From positions 170,593 through 234,592 of the forward strand of contig NZ_FOXP01000007.1 in the NCBI RefSeq assembly GCF_900115745.1: 64,000 nt of DNA, given 5' to 3'. Within the stretch, counting starts at the first letter, position 1. The number at the start of each line of letters is the position of its first letter. The stretch is from Sphingomonas rubra. Its GTDB lineage: Bacteria > Pseudomonadota > Alphaproteobacteria > Sphingomonadales > Sphingomonadaceae. This document shows, one piece after another, positions 17,514 through 29,858 of this stretch. The notes below the pieces were generated by a model, which saw only the letters and a list, made by a program, of their open reading frames with translations, was not told where the DNA came from and did not search any database. The translations under genes and the position numbers were made by a program.

Positions 17514-19712
17514 TCAGACGATCCGCGGCAGCTTTGCCAGATGCTTCTCGAGCGTCATCGGATAGTCGCGCACCCGCACGCCGGTCGCGTTGTAGACCGC
17601 ATTCGCGATCGCCGGCGCGACGCCTGAGAGACCCAGTTCGCCGACGCCCTTGGCCTTCATTGGCGAGATGGTCGCGTCCGTCTCGTCGAGGAAGACCACG
17701 TCCATGTGCGGCATGTCGGCATGGACGGGCACCTCATAGCTGGCGAGGTCGTGGTTGACGAAGAAGCCGAAGCGCTTGTCGATCGCCAGCTCCTCCATCA
17801 GCGCCGCACCTGCCCCCATCGTCATAGCGCCGATGACCTGGCTGCGCGCGGTCTTCGGATTGAGGATGCGCCCTGCCGCGCAGACCGCGAGCATCCGCCT
17901 CAGCCGCACCTCGCCGGTGAAGCGGTCGACGCCGACCTCGACGAAGTGGGCGCCGAACGCCTCCTGCGCATAGGCCTTGCCGAGCTCCTCGCCGAACTCG
18001 ACCTCGTCCTCGCCGACTAGCGGTCCGCCGCTCGCGGCATCGGCAAGCGGGATGCGGCGGCCGCCGCTGACAACCCGGCCGCCGTCGAAGCCGACGTCGG
18101 CTGCGTTCAGCCCGAGCCGCTGGGCCACCGCCTCGCGCAGCTTCACGCAGGCGGCGTAGACGCCCGAGGTGGCACTCGTCGCGCCGCGCTGACCCACGGA
18201 GCCGACCGTCACTGGATAGTCGCTCTCGCCGAGCCGGACGTCGATCCGGTCGAGCGGCAGGCCCATCATCTCCGCCGCCGTTTGCGCGATGATCGTGTAG
18301 CTGCCCGTGCCGATGTCGGTCATGTCGGTCTCGATCACGACGCGGCCGCTCGTCTCCAGCCGAGCACGTGCGCCCGACGTGCGCGTACGCGCGCCGCGGA
18401 TCGCCGAAGCGACGCCCATACCGACAAGCCAGCGCCCATCGCGGACCTGCGCAGGCTTCGGGATGCGAGCGCTCCAGCCGAACCGCTCCGCGCCGGTGCG
18501 CAGCGCAGGCACCAGCGCGCGCGTCGAGAACGGCCGCTTGCCGTCGCCGGGATGGACCTTCGCATCGTTGCGCACGCGCAGCTCAACCGGATCCATCGCC
18601 AGCGCCTCGGCAAGCTCGTCCATGGCGATCTCCAGCGCCATCATGCCGGGCGCCTCTCCCGGCGCGCGCATCGAGCTGGCTTCGGGCAGATCGAGCACTG
18701 CGAGACGGGTCTCGGTCATCCGGTTCTCGCCGGCGTATAGCGACGGGGTCTGGATGGTGCATGGCTCGACCATGCCGTCGGGCAGGTTGCCGCTGACGGT
18801 CTCGTGCCCGATCGCGAGGATGCGGCCATCATTTGCGACGCCGATCCGCAGCCGCTGGATCGTCGCGGCGCGGTGAACGGTGCCGTTGACCATCATCGGG
18901 CGGGCGAGCGCAACCTTCACCGGTCGCTTCGCGGCCCGTGCACCCAGCGCAGCAAGGACGACGTCGGCCATCGCCGTGGCCTTTCCGCCGAAGCCACCGC
19001 CGATGTAGGGCGAACTGATCCTCACCCTGTCCTTGGGCATTCCCAGGATCTTGGCGAGGTCGCGCCGACCCCAGTCGATCGTCTGCACCGAGGTCCACAC
19101 CGTCAGCCGGTCGCCGGCCCATTCGGCGATGGTGGCGTGCGGCTCCATCATCATGTGGCTTTGATCCGGGGTCGTGTAGATACGATCGATCTTCACCGGC
19201 GCTGCGGCGAACGCCCCGGCGAAATCGCCGCGCATGGTCGGCGGCGACGTCGGCGCCAGGGTCGCCGATGATTTCTCCGAAGCAAGATCGAACCTGCCCG
19301 CCGCGCGCGCATAGTCGACTTGCACCATTGCGCCTGCGGCGCGGGCCTGCTCGAACGTGTCGGCTACCACCAGCGCGACCGCCTGATGGTAGTGGGTGAC
19401 CACGGGGCCGGCCAGGGCGGGGGCGTCGATGAAGTCGCCCTTGCCGAGCACGCCGGCATTCGCGGCCGTGACGATCGCGATGACGCCGGGGGCCGTCGCG
19501 GCCTCAGCGGTGTCGATCCGCACGATGCGTCCCTTCGCGATCGCCGCCCCCACGACATGGCCGTATGCCGCATTCGGCGCCACGTCGTGGCGCTCGTAGG
19601 CGTAGGGCGCGGTGCCCGTTGTCTTCAGCGGGCCATCTATCCGGTCGTAGGGCTTGCCCACGACCTGCATACGGTCGATCAAATTCGGACCCGCCGGCGC
19701 GTCGAAATTCAT
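17514..19712 (-). CDS. Second molybdopterin-binding aldehyde oxidoreductase subunit (PaoC-like)
   Basis: 732 aa, a paralogue of the PaoC subunit at 20747-22963. It begins with the same GPNLIDRMQVVGKPYDRIDG layout and carries the xanthine-dehydrogenase family Mo-site signatures: PYIGGGFGGKATA, EASSMRAPGEAPGMMALE, VGQRGATSATSGVYA and, near the C-terminus, KGVGELGLSGVAPA with the catalytic Glu. It has no signal peptide; PaoC-type subunits are exported with the Tat-bearing PaoA. It starts 39 bp after the AKR stop, as the last gene of the pao operon. No second PaoA or PaoB accompanies it, so it may share them and give a complex of different aldehyde specificity. This is inference. Confidence 0.85.
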   Translation of the reverse strand: MNFDAPAGPNLIDRMQVVGKPYDRIDGPLKTTGTAPYAYERHDVAPNAAYGHVVGAAIAKGRIVRIDTAEAATAPGVIAIVTAANAGVLGKGDFIDAPALAGPVVTHYHQAVALVVADTFEQARAAGAMVQVDYARAAGRFDLASEKSSATLAPTSPPTMRGDFAGAFAAAPVKIDRIYTTPDQSHMMMEPHATIAEWAGDRLTVWTSVQTIDWGRRDLAKILGMPKDRVRISSPYIGGGFGGKATAMADVVLAALGARAAKRPVKVALARPMMVNGTVHRAATIQRLRIGVANDGRILAIGHETVSGNLPDGMVEPCTIQTPSLYAGENRMTETRLAVLDLPEASSMRAPGEAPGMMALEIAMDELAEALAMDPVELRVRNDAKVHPGDGKRPFSTRALVPALRTGAERFGWSARIPKPAQVRDGRWLVGMGVASAIRGARTRTSGARARLETSGRVVIETDMTDIGTGSYTIIAQTAAEMMGLPLDRIDVRLGESDYPVTVGSVGQRGATSATSGVYAACVKLREAVAQRLGLNAADVGFDGGRVVSGGRRIPLADAASGGPLVGEDEVEFGEELGKAYAQEAFGAHFVEVGVDRFTGEVRLRRMLAVCAAGRILNPKTARSQVIGAMTMGAGAALMEELAIDKRFGFFVNHDLASYEVPVHADMPHMDVVFLDETDATISPMKAKGVGELGLSGVAPAIANAVYNATGVRVRDYPMTLEKHLAKLPRIV

Positions 19713-19751
19713 GGCGTGACCCTCTGCCTGTGTTGCTACGGATGTCGCGCT

Positions 19752-22959
<3,208 letters not shown>

Positions 22960-22963
<4 letters not shown>

Positions 22964-23925
22964 GCCGCCGTCCTCTTCATGCCCGCATCATGCATCACCG
23001 CCCCCAGTGTCCGCTCGACGAGGGGCACCTTGAACGCATTGTCGGCGGTCGGCTTGGCGCCGGCCATCAGTCGCGTGGCGACCGCGCGAGATCCTTGCGG
23101 CATCGCTGCCTCAGCCGCCTCCACCCGCCACGGCTTGTGCGCGACGCCGCCTACCGCCACCCGGCCGGTGCCGTCAGGCTGGATGACCGCAGCCACCGAG
23201 ACCAGCGCATAGGCGTAGGAGGCGCGGTCGCGGACCTTGTTGTAGAAATGCTGCCCACCGATCGGCTTGGGCAGCGTCACCGACGTGAGAAGTTCGCCGC
23301 GCTGAAGCGTGTTGTCGAACTGCGGCGTGTTGCCGGGCAGCCGGTGGAAGTCCGCCATCGAAATCGACCGGGTTCCACCTTGCGGATTGACCGTCTCGAC
23401 CGTCGCATCGAGGACGCGCAGCGCCACGGCCATGTCGCCGGGGAAGGTCGCGATGCACGCGTCCGACGATCCGATCACCGCGAGCTGGCGCGAGTAGCCG
23501 CCGATCGCGGCGCAGCCGGAACCGGGCTTGCGCTTGTTGCAGGGCTGGTTCGGATCGTAGAAGTAGGGGCAGCGAGTGCGCTGGAGGATGTTGCCGGCGG
23601 TCGACGCCTTGTTGCGAAGCTGCCCGCTCGCGCCGGCGACGATCGCCTTGGTCAGCACCGCATAGTCGCGGCGGACGCGATCGTCCGATGCAAGCGCCGT
23701 GTTGGTGACGTTGGCGCCGATCCGAAGGCCACCCTCGCGCGTCGCCTCGATGCGATCGAGCTTCAGGTCCTGGACGTCGACGAGATGCGTCGGCGTCTCA
23801 ATCTCCAGCTTCATCAGGTCCAGGAGGTTGGTGCCGCCTGCGATGAACTTGGCGCCGGGACGACCGGCGACGATCGCGGCGGCCTCTGCCGGCGTCTTAG
23901 CGCGCTCATAGGTGAAGGGCTTCAT
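22960..23925 (-). CDS. paoB: PaoB-like FAD-binding subunit with extra Fe-S cysteines
   Basis: 321 aa; overlaps both neighbours by 4 bp. FAD-binding subunit of the CoxM/xanthine dehydrogenase family. The FAD motif is [18 protein letters not shown] (26-43), with [20 protein letters not shown] later. [20 protein letters not shown] is followed by a further Cys. This supplies the insertion that in E. coli PaoB binds an additional [4Fe-4S] cluster, marking this as a Pao-type rather than a generic xanthine dehydrogenase subunit. It passes electrons from the Mo/Fe-S subunits to an external acceptor. Confidence 0.9.
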
Positions 23926-24557
23926 GCGTCCACTCCCGCGACTTCGGTCATCGCTTCGAGGATGTTGGAATAGGCGCCGCAGCGGCAGATGTTGCCGCTC
24001 ATCCGCTCGCGCATCTCGTCGTTGGTGGCCTGCGGCCGGGCGGTTACATCAGCCATTGCGTGGCTCGGCACGCCGGCCTTGATCTCGCCGAGAACCGCCA
24101 CGGCCGAGCAGATCTGCCCGGGGGTGCAGTAGCCGCACTGGTAGCCGTCGTGCTTGACGAAGGCGGCCTGCATGGGATGCAGCTTCTCGGGCGTGCCGAG
24201 ACCCTCGATCGTGGTGATCTCGTCGCCTTCGTGCATGACCGCCAGGCTGAGGCAGGAGTTGATCCGGGTGCCGCCGACCATAACGGTGCAGGCACCGCAC
24301 TGGCCGTGATCGCAGCCTTTCTTGGACCCAGTGAGCTTTAGATGCTCGCGGAGGGCATCGAGCAGCGTGGTGCGGGTATCGACGTCGAGCGAGCGGCGCT
24401 GTCCGTTCACCTTCATGGTGACCTTCATCGTCGCCGGCTGCGGCTGCAACGGAGCGGCCTGTGAATCTGCCACGGACACTGTGGTCAGCGCGGCGGTCGC
24501 GGCGCTTCCGACCAGCAAACCCCGGCGGGAAATCTCCATCTCGTTCGAGCCGCTCAT
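23922..24557 (-). CDS. paoA: PaoA-like [2Fe-2S] subunit with Tat signal
   Basis: 211 aa from the ATG at 24557 (AAGGA upstream). A Tat signal is visible: [20 protein letters not shown], so the complex is probably periplasmic. The two [2Fe-2S] sites are present: [12 protein letters not shown] with a later Cys in RINSCLSL, and [12 protein letters not shown] with [12 protein letters not shown]. It is first in the pao operon (paoA-paoB-paoC-AKR-second paoC, overlapping or closely spaced). A putative LysR-type site lies 138-162 bp upstream. Confidence 0.92.
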   Translation of the reverse strand: MSGSNEMEISRRGLLVGSAATAALTTVSVADSQAAPLQPQPATMKVTMKVNGQRRSLDVDTRTTLLDALREHLKLTGSKKGCDHGQCGACTVMVGGTRINSCLSLAVMHEGDEITTIEGLGTPEKLHPMQAAFVKHDGYQCGYCTPGQICSAVAVLGEIKAGVPSHAMADVTARPQATNDEMRERMSGNICRCGAYSNILEAMTEVAGVDA

Positions 24558-24694
24558 ATCCTTGTCCTTCCCGGTCCGCTCATCAGCGTTTTTCGCCTCT
24601 TGGCGCTCGTTGGTGCAGGCGCTACGATTGATTGCAGCCTACGCTTTCAACAGGATAACGCATCGCCGGCGGTCTGATTACATACCGTAATCGG

Positions 24695-24719
24695 CATGAA
24701 CCTATCTGCGACGTTCATG
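24695..24719. promoter_or_regulatory. Putative LysR-type site upstream of paoA
   Basis: CATGAAC (24695-24701), 11-bp spacer, GTTCATG (24713-24719): a perfect 7-bp inverted repeat in the 189-bp gap between paoA and the CMD-cupin gene. The same layout recurs next to the LysR gene (28517) and before the AKR operon (8683). Confidence 0.55.
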
Positions 24720-24746
24720 AAAGCGTGACTGGATCTGCCAGCGTGC

Positions 24747-25916
24747 TCAATTCACAGGCGCTTGACGATACTCTGCGTCGGAGACGGCTTCTGCCCAGGC
24801 GACTTGCTCGCCCTCGACACTTTCGCTGACCGCCACATGCGACATCGCACTGTCCGGTGCCGCACCATGCCAATGCCGGACCCCGGGCGCGGTCCAGACG
24901 ACGTCACCGCGGTGCATCGTCCAGACGCGGCCGCCCTGTTCCTGGATCAGCCCGCGTCCGTCGGTGACCAACAGGAGTTGTCCGAAGGGATGCGTGTGCC
25001 AGTTGCTGCGGGCACCGGGCCGAAAGGTCACGCGTGCGCCGCCCAGCTTCGATCCGCCCGTTCCGCGGAAGGGCGTGTCCGTGGTGACCGCGCCGGTGAA
25101 GTTGCTGGCTGGTCCGCGTGCCGGCTCGCTGCCGCCTGGCACGATCGTCAGCGTGGCCGGCGGATTACCCTCATCGGACATCGCCTTGGCGGCGACCGCG
25201 ACCGCCGCCATCGCCTTCGGCCAGCCTGCGTAGAAGGCCAGGTGGGTCAGCGCCTCGCCGATTTGGTCATGGGTCAGCCCGTTCTCGATGCCGCGCTTGA
25301 CGTGGAAGGCGAGCTGATCGCCGTCACCGCCAGCGGCGAGTGCTGCGATCGTGAGGAGGCTACGATCTCGCGGAGCGAGATCGGTGCGGAGCCACAGGTC
25401 GCGGAAGAGAACGTCGTTGGTGAGCGCCGCCAGCTTGGGCGCGGTGGGTGCCACGGTAGCCTCTACCGCTTTCGCTCGGTCGCCATCCGAAGCGGGTAGC
25501 GGCATGGCTCCCGCACGTCGCGGGATGTTCGACGCGGCGATGTGCCGGGCGTGGAACACACGCTCGATCACCTCCAAGGACGAGACCGCGTTCGGCCAGC
25601 CACTATAAAACGCGAGGTGAGTGACGATCCCCGATACCTCGCCCGGCGTCACGCCATTGTCGAGCGCGCGACCGAGATGCCCTTCCAGCTGCGCCGTCTT
25701 GCCCGTGGCGATCAGCACCGCGACGGTGACGAGGCTGCGGTCGCGCGGCGCGAGCTGCGGCCGGCGCCAGACGTCGCCGAAAAGCACGCCGTCGGTGTAG
25801 CCGGCGAGACCCGGAGCGATCCGCTGCATGGCAGGCGGGGCCACAGAGCCGGACCGAGCCTGCTGCGCGGACGCGGGCACGGCGATCATGCTGAGGATCA
25901 TGCCGAGACGCTTCAT
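24747..25916 (-). CDS. Exported CMD-CMD-cupin fusion protein
   Basis: 389 aa with an N-terminal signal peptide (MKRLGMILSMIAVPASAQQ). Two carboxymuconolactone decarboxylase-like domains follow: LAPRDRSLVTVAVLIATG...THLAFYSGWPNAV (about 56-112) and LAPRDRSLLTIAALAAGG...THLAFYAGWPKAM (about 174-233). A C-terminal cupin has RSNWHTHPFGQ and [18 protein letters not shown] as metal-binding His motifs. CMD folds often act as AhpD-like peroxidase or hydratase units. Conserved Cys-x-x-Cys is absent here, so AhpD chemistry is unlikely. It overlaps the RibD-like gene by ATGA. The split versions of the same domains (27725-28449) lie in the same operon. Confidence 0.8.
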   Translation of the reverse strand: MKRLGMILSMIAVPASAQQARSGSVAPPAMQRIAPGLAGYTDGVLFGDVWRRPQLAPRDRSLVTVAVLIATGKTAQLEGHLGRALDNGVTPGEVSGIVTHLAFYSGWPNAVSSLEVIERVFHARHIAASNIPRRAGAMPLPASDGDRAKAVEATVAPTAPKLAALTNDVLFRDLWLRTDLAPRDRSLLTIAALAAGGDGDQLAFHVKRGIENGLTHDQIGEALTHLAFYAGWPKAMAAVAVAAKAMSDEGNPPATLTIVPGGSEPARGPASNFTGAVTTDTPFRGTGGSKLGGARVTFRPGARSNWHTHPFGQLLLVTDGRGLIQEQGGRVWTMHRGDVVWTAPGVRHWHGAAPDSAMSHVAVSESVEGEQVAWAEAVSDAEYRQAPVN

Positions 25917-26620
25917 GCCGTGCCCCCGTCCGGCCGCACATCGTAAGCCAGGTGGACGACACCGTGCTCCAGCGCTGTCGCAGACCGGAGCGCCAGCGTC
26001 ACCTTGCCCGCGAGGCCATCAGCACCATGCGAGACGATGCCCTGGGTGCCATCGCCTCCGTCCAGCGCCGGGGCGACCAGCACGTGAAGTTCGTCCACGA
26101 CGCCTGCGGCCAGCATCGATCCGTTGATCCCGCCGCCTCCTTCCAGCAGCAAACGCCGAATGCCGAATCGGGCAGTCAGGGTGTCCAGCGCTGCGGCCAG
26201 ATCGATCTCGGCCGTATCGGCGACGACATAGGAGACGCCGTCGTCAGCGAGCTCGGCCAGATGCTCGTCCGAGACGTCGGCACCGAGCAGCACGATCACA
26301 TGGTCACTGCCGATGTCGCCCTTGTCGAAACGCAGCTTGCCCGAACGGTCGACCGCGACGGCGTAGCTGTCGGCCTTCGCCGCGACATGGACGGGCCGGA
26401 TCGCGACAACGCCCGTGGCGGGCGCGTGGGCGCCCGCCTTGGACATTTCGGCCATCGTCACCCGACCGACAAGCCACGCGTCAGCCGCCATTTGGTCATG
26501 AAGCCGCTCGTAGACCCCGCTCCATTCCTTGCGGGTGCCGTCCGGACTGGCGGTGTAGCGGCTAGGGTGCAGACGGCCGTCGATCGACGACAACATGAGG
26601 CAGGCGACATGCGGCTTCAT
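25913..26620 (-). CDS. Dihydrofolate reductase/RibD C-terminal family reductase
   Basis: 235 aa. N-terminus CLMLSSIDGRLHPSRYT and DAWLVGRVTMAEM match the RibD C-terminal domain (DHFR fold), and RRLLLEGGGGINGSMLAAGVVDEL (positions about 150-173) is the family's NADPH-binding glycine-rich motif. These proteins reduce a pteridine-like or other small substrate with NADPH. With no riboflavin genes nearby, a role in the redox operon is more likely than riboflavin synthesis. Starts 17 bp after the alcohol dehydrogenase stop. Confidence 0.8.
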   Translation of the reverse strand: MKPHVACLMLSSIDGRLHPSRYTASPDGTRKEWSGVYERLHDQMAADAWLVGRVTMAEMSKAGAHAPATGVVAIRPVHVAAKADSYAVAVDRSGKLRFDKGDIGSDHVIVLLGADVSDEHLAELADDGVSYVVADTAEIDLAAALDTLTARFGIRRLLLEGGGGINGSMLAAGVVDELHVLVAPALDGGDGTQGIVSHGADGLAGKVTLALRSATALEHGVVHLAYDVRPDGGTA

Positions 26621-26637
26621 GGGCGGGCTCCTTCGGT

Positions 26638-27696
26638 TCAGGCGACCTCGGCCAGATCGAGCGAGGCCATGTCGATGACGAAGCGGTAACGCACGTCGGA
26701 CCGCTCCATCCGCTCGTAGGCCTGGTTGATGTCGGCCATGGCGATCATCTCGACCTCGGGAAGGATGTTCTTCTGCGCACAGAAGTCGAGCATCTCCTGG
26801 GTCTCGGCGATGCCGCCGATCGGCGATCCGGCAACGCGCCGGCGGCCGAGCAGCAGCGGCACGGTGTTCATCTCGTTCATCGGGCCGATCTGACCGACCA
26901 GCACCAACGTGCCGTCGACGTCGAGCAGCGGCAGATACGGGTCGAGGTCGTGCTTGACCGGCACCGTGTCGATGATGAGGTCGAACCCGGATGCCGCGGC
27001 CGCCATCGCGTCCGCATCCTCCGAGACGAGGAAGGCGTGCGCACCCAGCGCCAGCGCATCCGCCTGCTTGTCCGCCGTCCGGCTCATCACGGTGACGTGC
27101 GCGCCCATCGCCGCGGCGAGCTTCACCGCCATATGACCGAGGCCGCCGAGCCCCGTCACGCCGACGCGGCTGCCTTCCCTGATCCCCCAGGTCTTCAGCG
27201 GCGAATAGGTGGTGATCCCGGCGCAGAGCAGCGGCGCCGCCTTGGCGACGTCGAGGCCCTCAGGCATCGTCAAAACGAACTCCTGCCGGGCGACGATGTG
27301 CTTGGAGTAGCCGCCCTTGGTCGGCTCGCCGGTCACCCGGTCGGTGCCGCCGTAGGTGCCGGTGTTGCCCTCGCGGCAAAGCTGCTCCTCGCCTTTGAGG
27401 CACTGGTCGCAATGCTGGCAGCTGTCCACCATGCAGCCGATCGCGACGATGTCGCCGACCTTGTGCTTCGTCACGTCGCCCGCGACCTCGGTGACACGAC
27501 CGACGATCTCGTGCCCCACGACGGTCGGGTAGGTCGTCCAGCCCCAGTCGTTGCGGGCGGTGTGGAGGTCCGAGTGGCAGACCCCGCAATACAGGATCTC
27601 GATCGCGACGTCGTTCGGGCGCAGTTCGCGACGGTCAAAGTGGAAGGGCGCGAGATGGCCGCTGGTGTCCTGCGCGGCGTAACCGATGGTCTGCAT
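26638..27696 (-). CDS. Zinc-dependent NAD(P)H alcohol dehydrogenase (YahK/CAD type)
   Basis: 352 aa from the ATG at 27696 (AGGAAACACC before it), rather than the longer frame from 27732, which would overlap the upstream gene. Catalytic zinc ligands: Cys in YCGVCHSDLHTA, His in VVGHEIVGRV and later Cys. Structural zinc: CQHCDQCLKGEEQLC. Rossmann motif VGVTGLGGLGHMAVKLAAA. The layout is that of the cinnamyl-alcohol dehydrogenase/YahK group, which reduces aldehydes with NADPH. Part of the cupin-CMD-ADH-RibD-CMD/cupin operon. A paralogue lies at 38756-39820. Confidence 0.9.
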   Translation of the reverse strand: MQTIGYAAQDTSGHLAPFHFDRRELRPNDVAIEILYCGVCHSDLHTARNDWGWTTYPTVVGHEIVGRVTEVAGDVTKHKVGDIVAIGCMVDSCQHCDQCLKGEEQLCREGNTGTYGGTDRVTGEPTKGGYSKHIVARQEFVLTMPEGLDVAKAAPLLCAGITTYSPLKTWGIREGSRVGVTGLGGLGHMAVKLAAAMGAHVTVMSRTADKQADALALGAHAFLVSEDADAMAAAASGFDLIIDTVPVKHDLDPYLPLLDVDGTLVLVGQIGPMNEMNTVPLLLGRRRVAGSPIGGIAETQEMLDFCAQKNILPEVEMIAMADINQAYERMERSDVRYRFVIDMASLDLAEVA

Positions 27697-27724
27697 GGTG
27701 TTTCCTGGTTTTGAAATGAAAGGG

Positions 27725-28051
27725 TCAGACACCCGCGTTGGTGAAGGCCTGACGCAACACGGGAATGGCCGTGTTCGCCGTCGGCCAGCCCGAGTAGAAG
27801 GCGAGATGAGTCACGGTCTCGACCAGCTCGTCTTTGCTGACGCCGTTGGCGAGCGCGCGGGCGACGTGACCGGGCAGCTCGTTGTGCCGATAGGTCGCGA
27901 TCAGCGCCGCCACGGTGACGAGGCTACGATCGCGCGGGGAAAGGCCGGGACGTTTCCAGACCTCGCCGAACAGGACGCGGTCGGACAGATCGGCAAAGTC
28001 GGGTGCGATATCGGCATAGGCCTTCTGCGCGGGGGTCTGTTCGTCCGCCAT
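27725..28051 (-). CDS. Carboxymuconolactone decarboxylase (CMD) family protein
   Basis: 108 aa; start ATG at 28051 (or GTG at 28054), overlapping the cupin stop. One CMD domain: GLSPRDRSLVTVAALIATYR and VTHLAFYSGWPTANTAIPV, strikingly like the first CMD domain of the fusion at 24747-25916. No Cys pair for AhpD-type chemistry. Probably an oligomeric all-alpha protein acting with the adjacent cupin; reaction unknown. Confidence 0.82.
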   Translation of the reverse strand: MADEQTPAQKAYADIAPDFADLSDRVLFGEVWKRPGLSPRDRSLVTVAALIATYRHNELPGHVARALANGVSKDELVETVTHLAFYSGWPTANTAIPVLRQAFTNAGV

Positions 28052-28449
28052 CACGCAACACTCCCCAGATAAGCGGCGTCCGACACCTTCTCCAGCCAGT
28101 CGACGGCCTTGCCGTCCTTCATCTCGGCGATGGCGATGTGGCTCATGGCATTGTCGGGCGCAGCACCATGCCAGTGCTTCTCGCCAGGGGCGAAGAAGAT
28201 GATGTCACCGGGGCGGACCTCCTCGACGGGGCCACCCTCACGTTGCACGCGGCCGAGCCCGAAGGTGATGATGATCGTCTGACCGAGGGGGTGGGTGTGC
28301 CACGCGGTGCGCGCGCCGGGCTCGAAGGTGACCGTGGCACCGCTCAGAGCACCACTTCCCTTGAACGGTGCGTCGGTACGCACGGTGCCGGAAAAGTACT
28401 CTTCCGGCCCCTTGCCTGACGGCTGAGACCCGGTGCGGGTGATATCCAT
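28051..28449 (-). CDS. Cupin domain-containing protein
   Basis: 132 aa single cupin from the ATG at 28449 (GGAGAG upstream). Metal-binding motif 1: [20 protein letters not shown]; motif 2: [18 protein letters not shown]. The same HWHGAAPD(S/N)AMSH core is in the fusion protein at 24747, so the two are paralogues. It is the first gene of the operon facing the LysR gene. Likely a small metal-dependent isomerase or oxygenase-like protein; not assignable further. Confidence 0.82.
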   Translation of the reverse strand: MDITRTGSQPSGKGPEEYFSGTVRTDAPFKGSGALSGATVTFEPGARTAWHTHPLGQTIIITFGLGRVQREGGPVEEVRPGDIIFFAPGEKHWHGAAPDNAMSHIAIAEMKDGKAVDWLEKVSDAAYLGSVA

Positions 28450-28516
28450 GTTCGCTCTCCGACTGCTTCCGTGAATATGGGCATGAACAATGCGTGCGAT
28501 TAGATGCTGGATGCCG

Positions 28517-28549
28517 CATGGACTTATCGCTACGGTTCATAAGTGAACC
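28517..28549. promoter_or_regulatory. LysR-type operator overlapping the LysR start
   Basis: CATGGAC (28517-28523), 11 bp, GTTCATA (28535-28541) repeats the paoA-site layout. It overlaps a perfect palindrome GGTTCA-TAAG-TGAACC (28534-28549), which covers the GTG start of the LysR gene at 28543. This position fits autorepression plus activation of the divergent cupin operon. Confidence 0.5.
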
Positions 28550-29436
28550 GAGACGACCTTGTTGATCTGAATGCCTTCATGGCAGTGGCAGAGGCGCGCA
28601 GCTTCACGCGCGCGGCAGCGAAACTGGGTACATCGCAATCCGCGCTGAGCCATACCGTGCGTCGGCTCGAAACCCGGCTCGGCGTCCGATTGCTCACCAG
28701 AACGACGCGTAGCGTCGCGCCGACCGCGGCGGGCGAGAGGATGTTGGCTACCCTGACGCCCGCGCTGAATATGATCGATGCGCAGATCGCCTCTCTGAGC
28801 GATTTGCGGGACAAGCCGCAGGGTCTGATCCGGCTCACGACGTCCGAGCATGCGGCAGAGACGGTGCTTCTGCCGACCCTGGCACCCTTCCTGGCCGAAT
28901 ATCCCGACATCCAGGTCGAACTCAGCATCGATTCCGGACTGACCGATATCGTCACCGATCAATTCGATGCGGGGGTTCGTCTGGGCGAGGCTCTCGCCAA
29001 GGACATGGTCGCTGTCAGGATCGGACCCGAGCTGCGGATGGCCGTGGTCGGTTCCCCCGCCTATTTCGAACATCACCCGATCCCTAAAACGCCGCAGGAC
29101 CTGTCACAACACAATTGCATCAATCTGCGGCTCCGCTCGGCCGGCGGACTTTACGCGTGGGAGCTGGAGAAGAACGACCGTGAGGTTCGCGTGCGGGTCG
29201 AAGGCCAGATGTCGTGCAACAACACCGCGACGATCGTGCGCGCGGCGATTCGTGGGGTTGGGCTCGGCTTTGTGATGGAAAGTTCGGTGGCCGATCACGT
29301 TGCTCGCGGTGAGTTGATGCGCGTGCTGGATGACTGGTCCCCGCCGTTTGCCGGCTATCACCTCTACTATCCAAGCCGTCGGCAGCCATCCGCCGCCTTC
29401 GCTCGGCTTGTTGACGCTCTTCGCTTTCGCGGCTGA
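28543..29436 (+). CDS. LysR family transcriptional regulator
   Basis: 297 aa from a GTG at 28543. N-terminal winged helix: LNAFMAVAEARSFTRAAAKL, GTSQSALSHTVRRLETRLGV and LLTRTTRSVAPTAAGERML. The effector domain follows, with FDAGVRLGEALAKDMVAVRI typical of the AaeR/PgrR-like group. It is divergent from the cupin-CMD-ADH operon, the classical LysR arrangement. The shared CATGRAC-N11-GTTCATR motif suggests that it also controls paoABC and the AKR-apbE operon. The inducer is unknown; an aldehyde or aromatic is an inference. Confidence 0.92.
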   Translation: MNRDDLVDLNAFMAVAEARSFTRAAAKLGTSQSALSHTVRRLETRLGVRLLTRTTRSVAPTAAGERMLATLTPALNMIDAQIASLSDLRDKPQGLIRLTTSEHAAETVLLPTLAPFLAEYPDIQVELSIDSGLTDIVTDQFDAGVRLGEALAKDMVAVRIGPELRMAVVGSPAYFEHHPIPKTPQDLSQHNCINLRLRSAGGLYAWELEKNDREVRVRVEGQMSCNNTATIVRAAIRGVGLGFVMESSVADHVARGELMRVLDDWSPPFAGYHLYYPSRRQPSAAFARLVDALRFRG

Positions 29437-29585
29437 TACCTTGAGTGCCGACGATCTATAGCGCTCGCCAGCGCCGATTATTGGATTTCTGGGGCCGCGC
29501 CGTCGGTTGCAATAGGCGATGCGGATGGATTGACGTGCTTTCGAAAATGCGACCTTCGTTATCACCGCGCCCTCTGCCCCAGACA

Positions 29586-29644
29586 TGAATGAACGGCCGC
29601 AGTTGAGAAGCAGGCAACGGCGTGTGAATGTCGCTTTTTGGGTC
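29586..29644 (+). repeat. 59-bp intergenic repeat, copy in gap 29437-29858
   Basis: TGAATGAACGGCCGCAGTTG ... GAATGTCGCTTTTTGGGTC. It lies in the 422-bp convergent gap between the LysR gene and the response regulator gene. The only other features noticed in that gap are a second repeat at 29715 and a weak hairpin (GGCGAT...ATCGCC, 29822-29839) that could end the response regulator transcript. Confidence 0.7.
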
Positions 29645-29714
29645 GTCTGGCTGCCTCTCCGCAGCTCCGGTCTAGGGCACCTCTTGTTGCCGCAACCCCG
29701 TCTCCACGGTGCAG

Positions 29715-29756
29715 TTTCGGGAAAGAGCAATCGGGAACGGGTTTTGGGAAAACAGC
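29715..29756 (+). repeat. TTTCGGGAAA-type repeat, copy 1
   Basis: TTTCGGGAAAGAGCAATCGG continuing GAACGGGTTTTGGGAAAACAGC; a close match to 40214-40255. Both copies lie 60-130 bp downstream of a 59-bp repeat copy, so the two sequences may be parts of a larger mobile or structured repeat. Confidence 0.5.
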
Positions 29757-29858
29757 TTGCTGCGGGGCGCCAACGTGGTCCATACGAGCCGCTTTCCCGT
29801 CATAGCTTCCTTTTAGAGAAGGGCGATCATAGCATCGCCGCCACTAACGGAATTTGGG

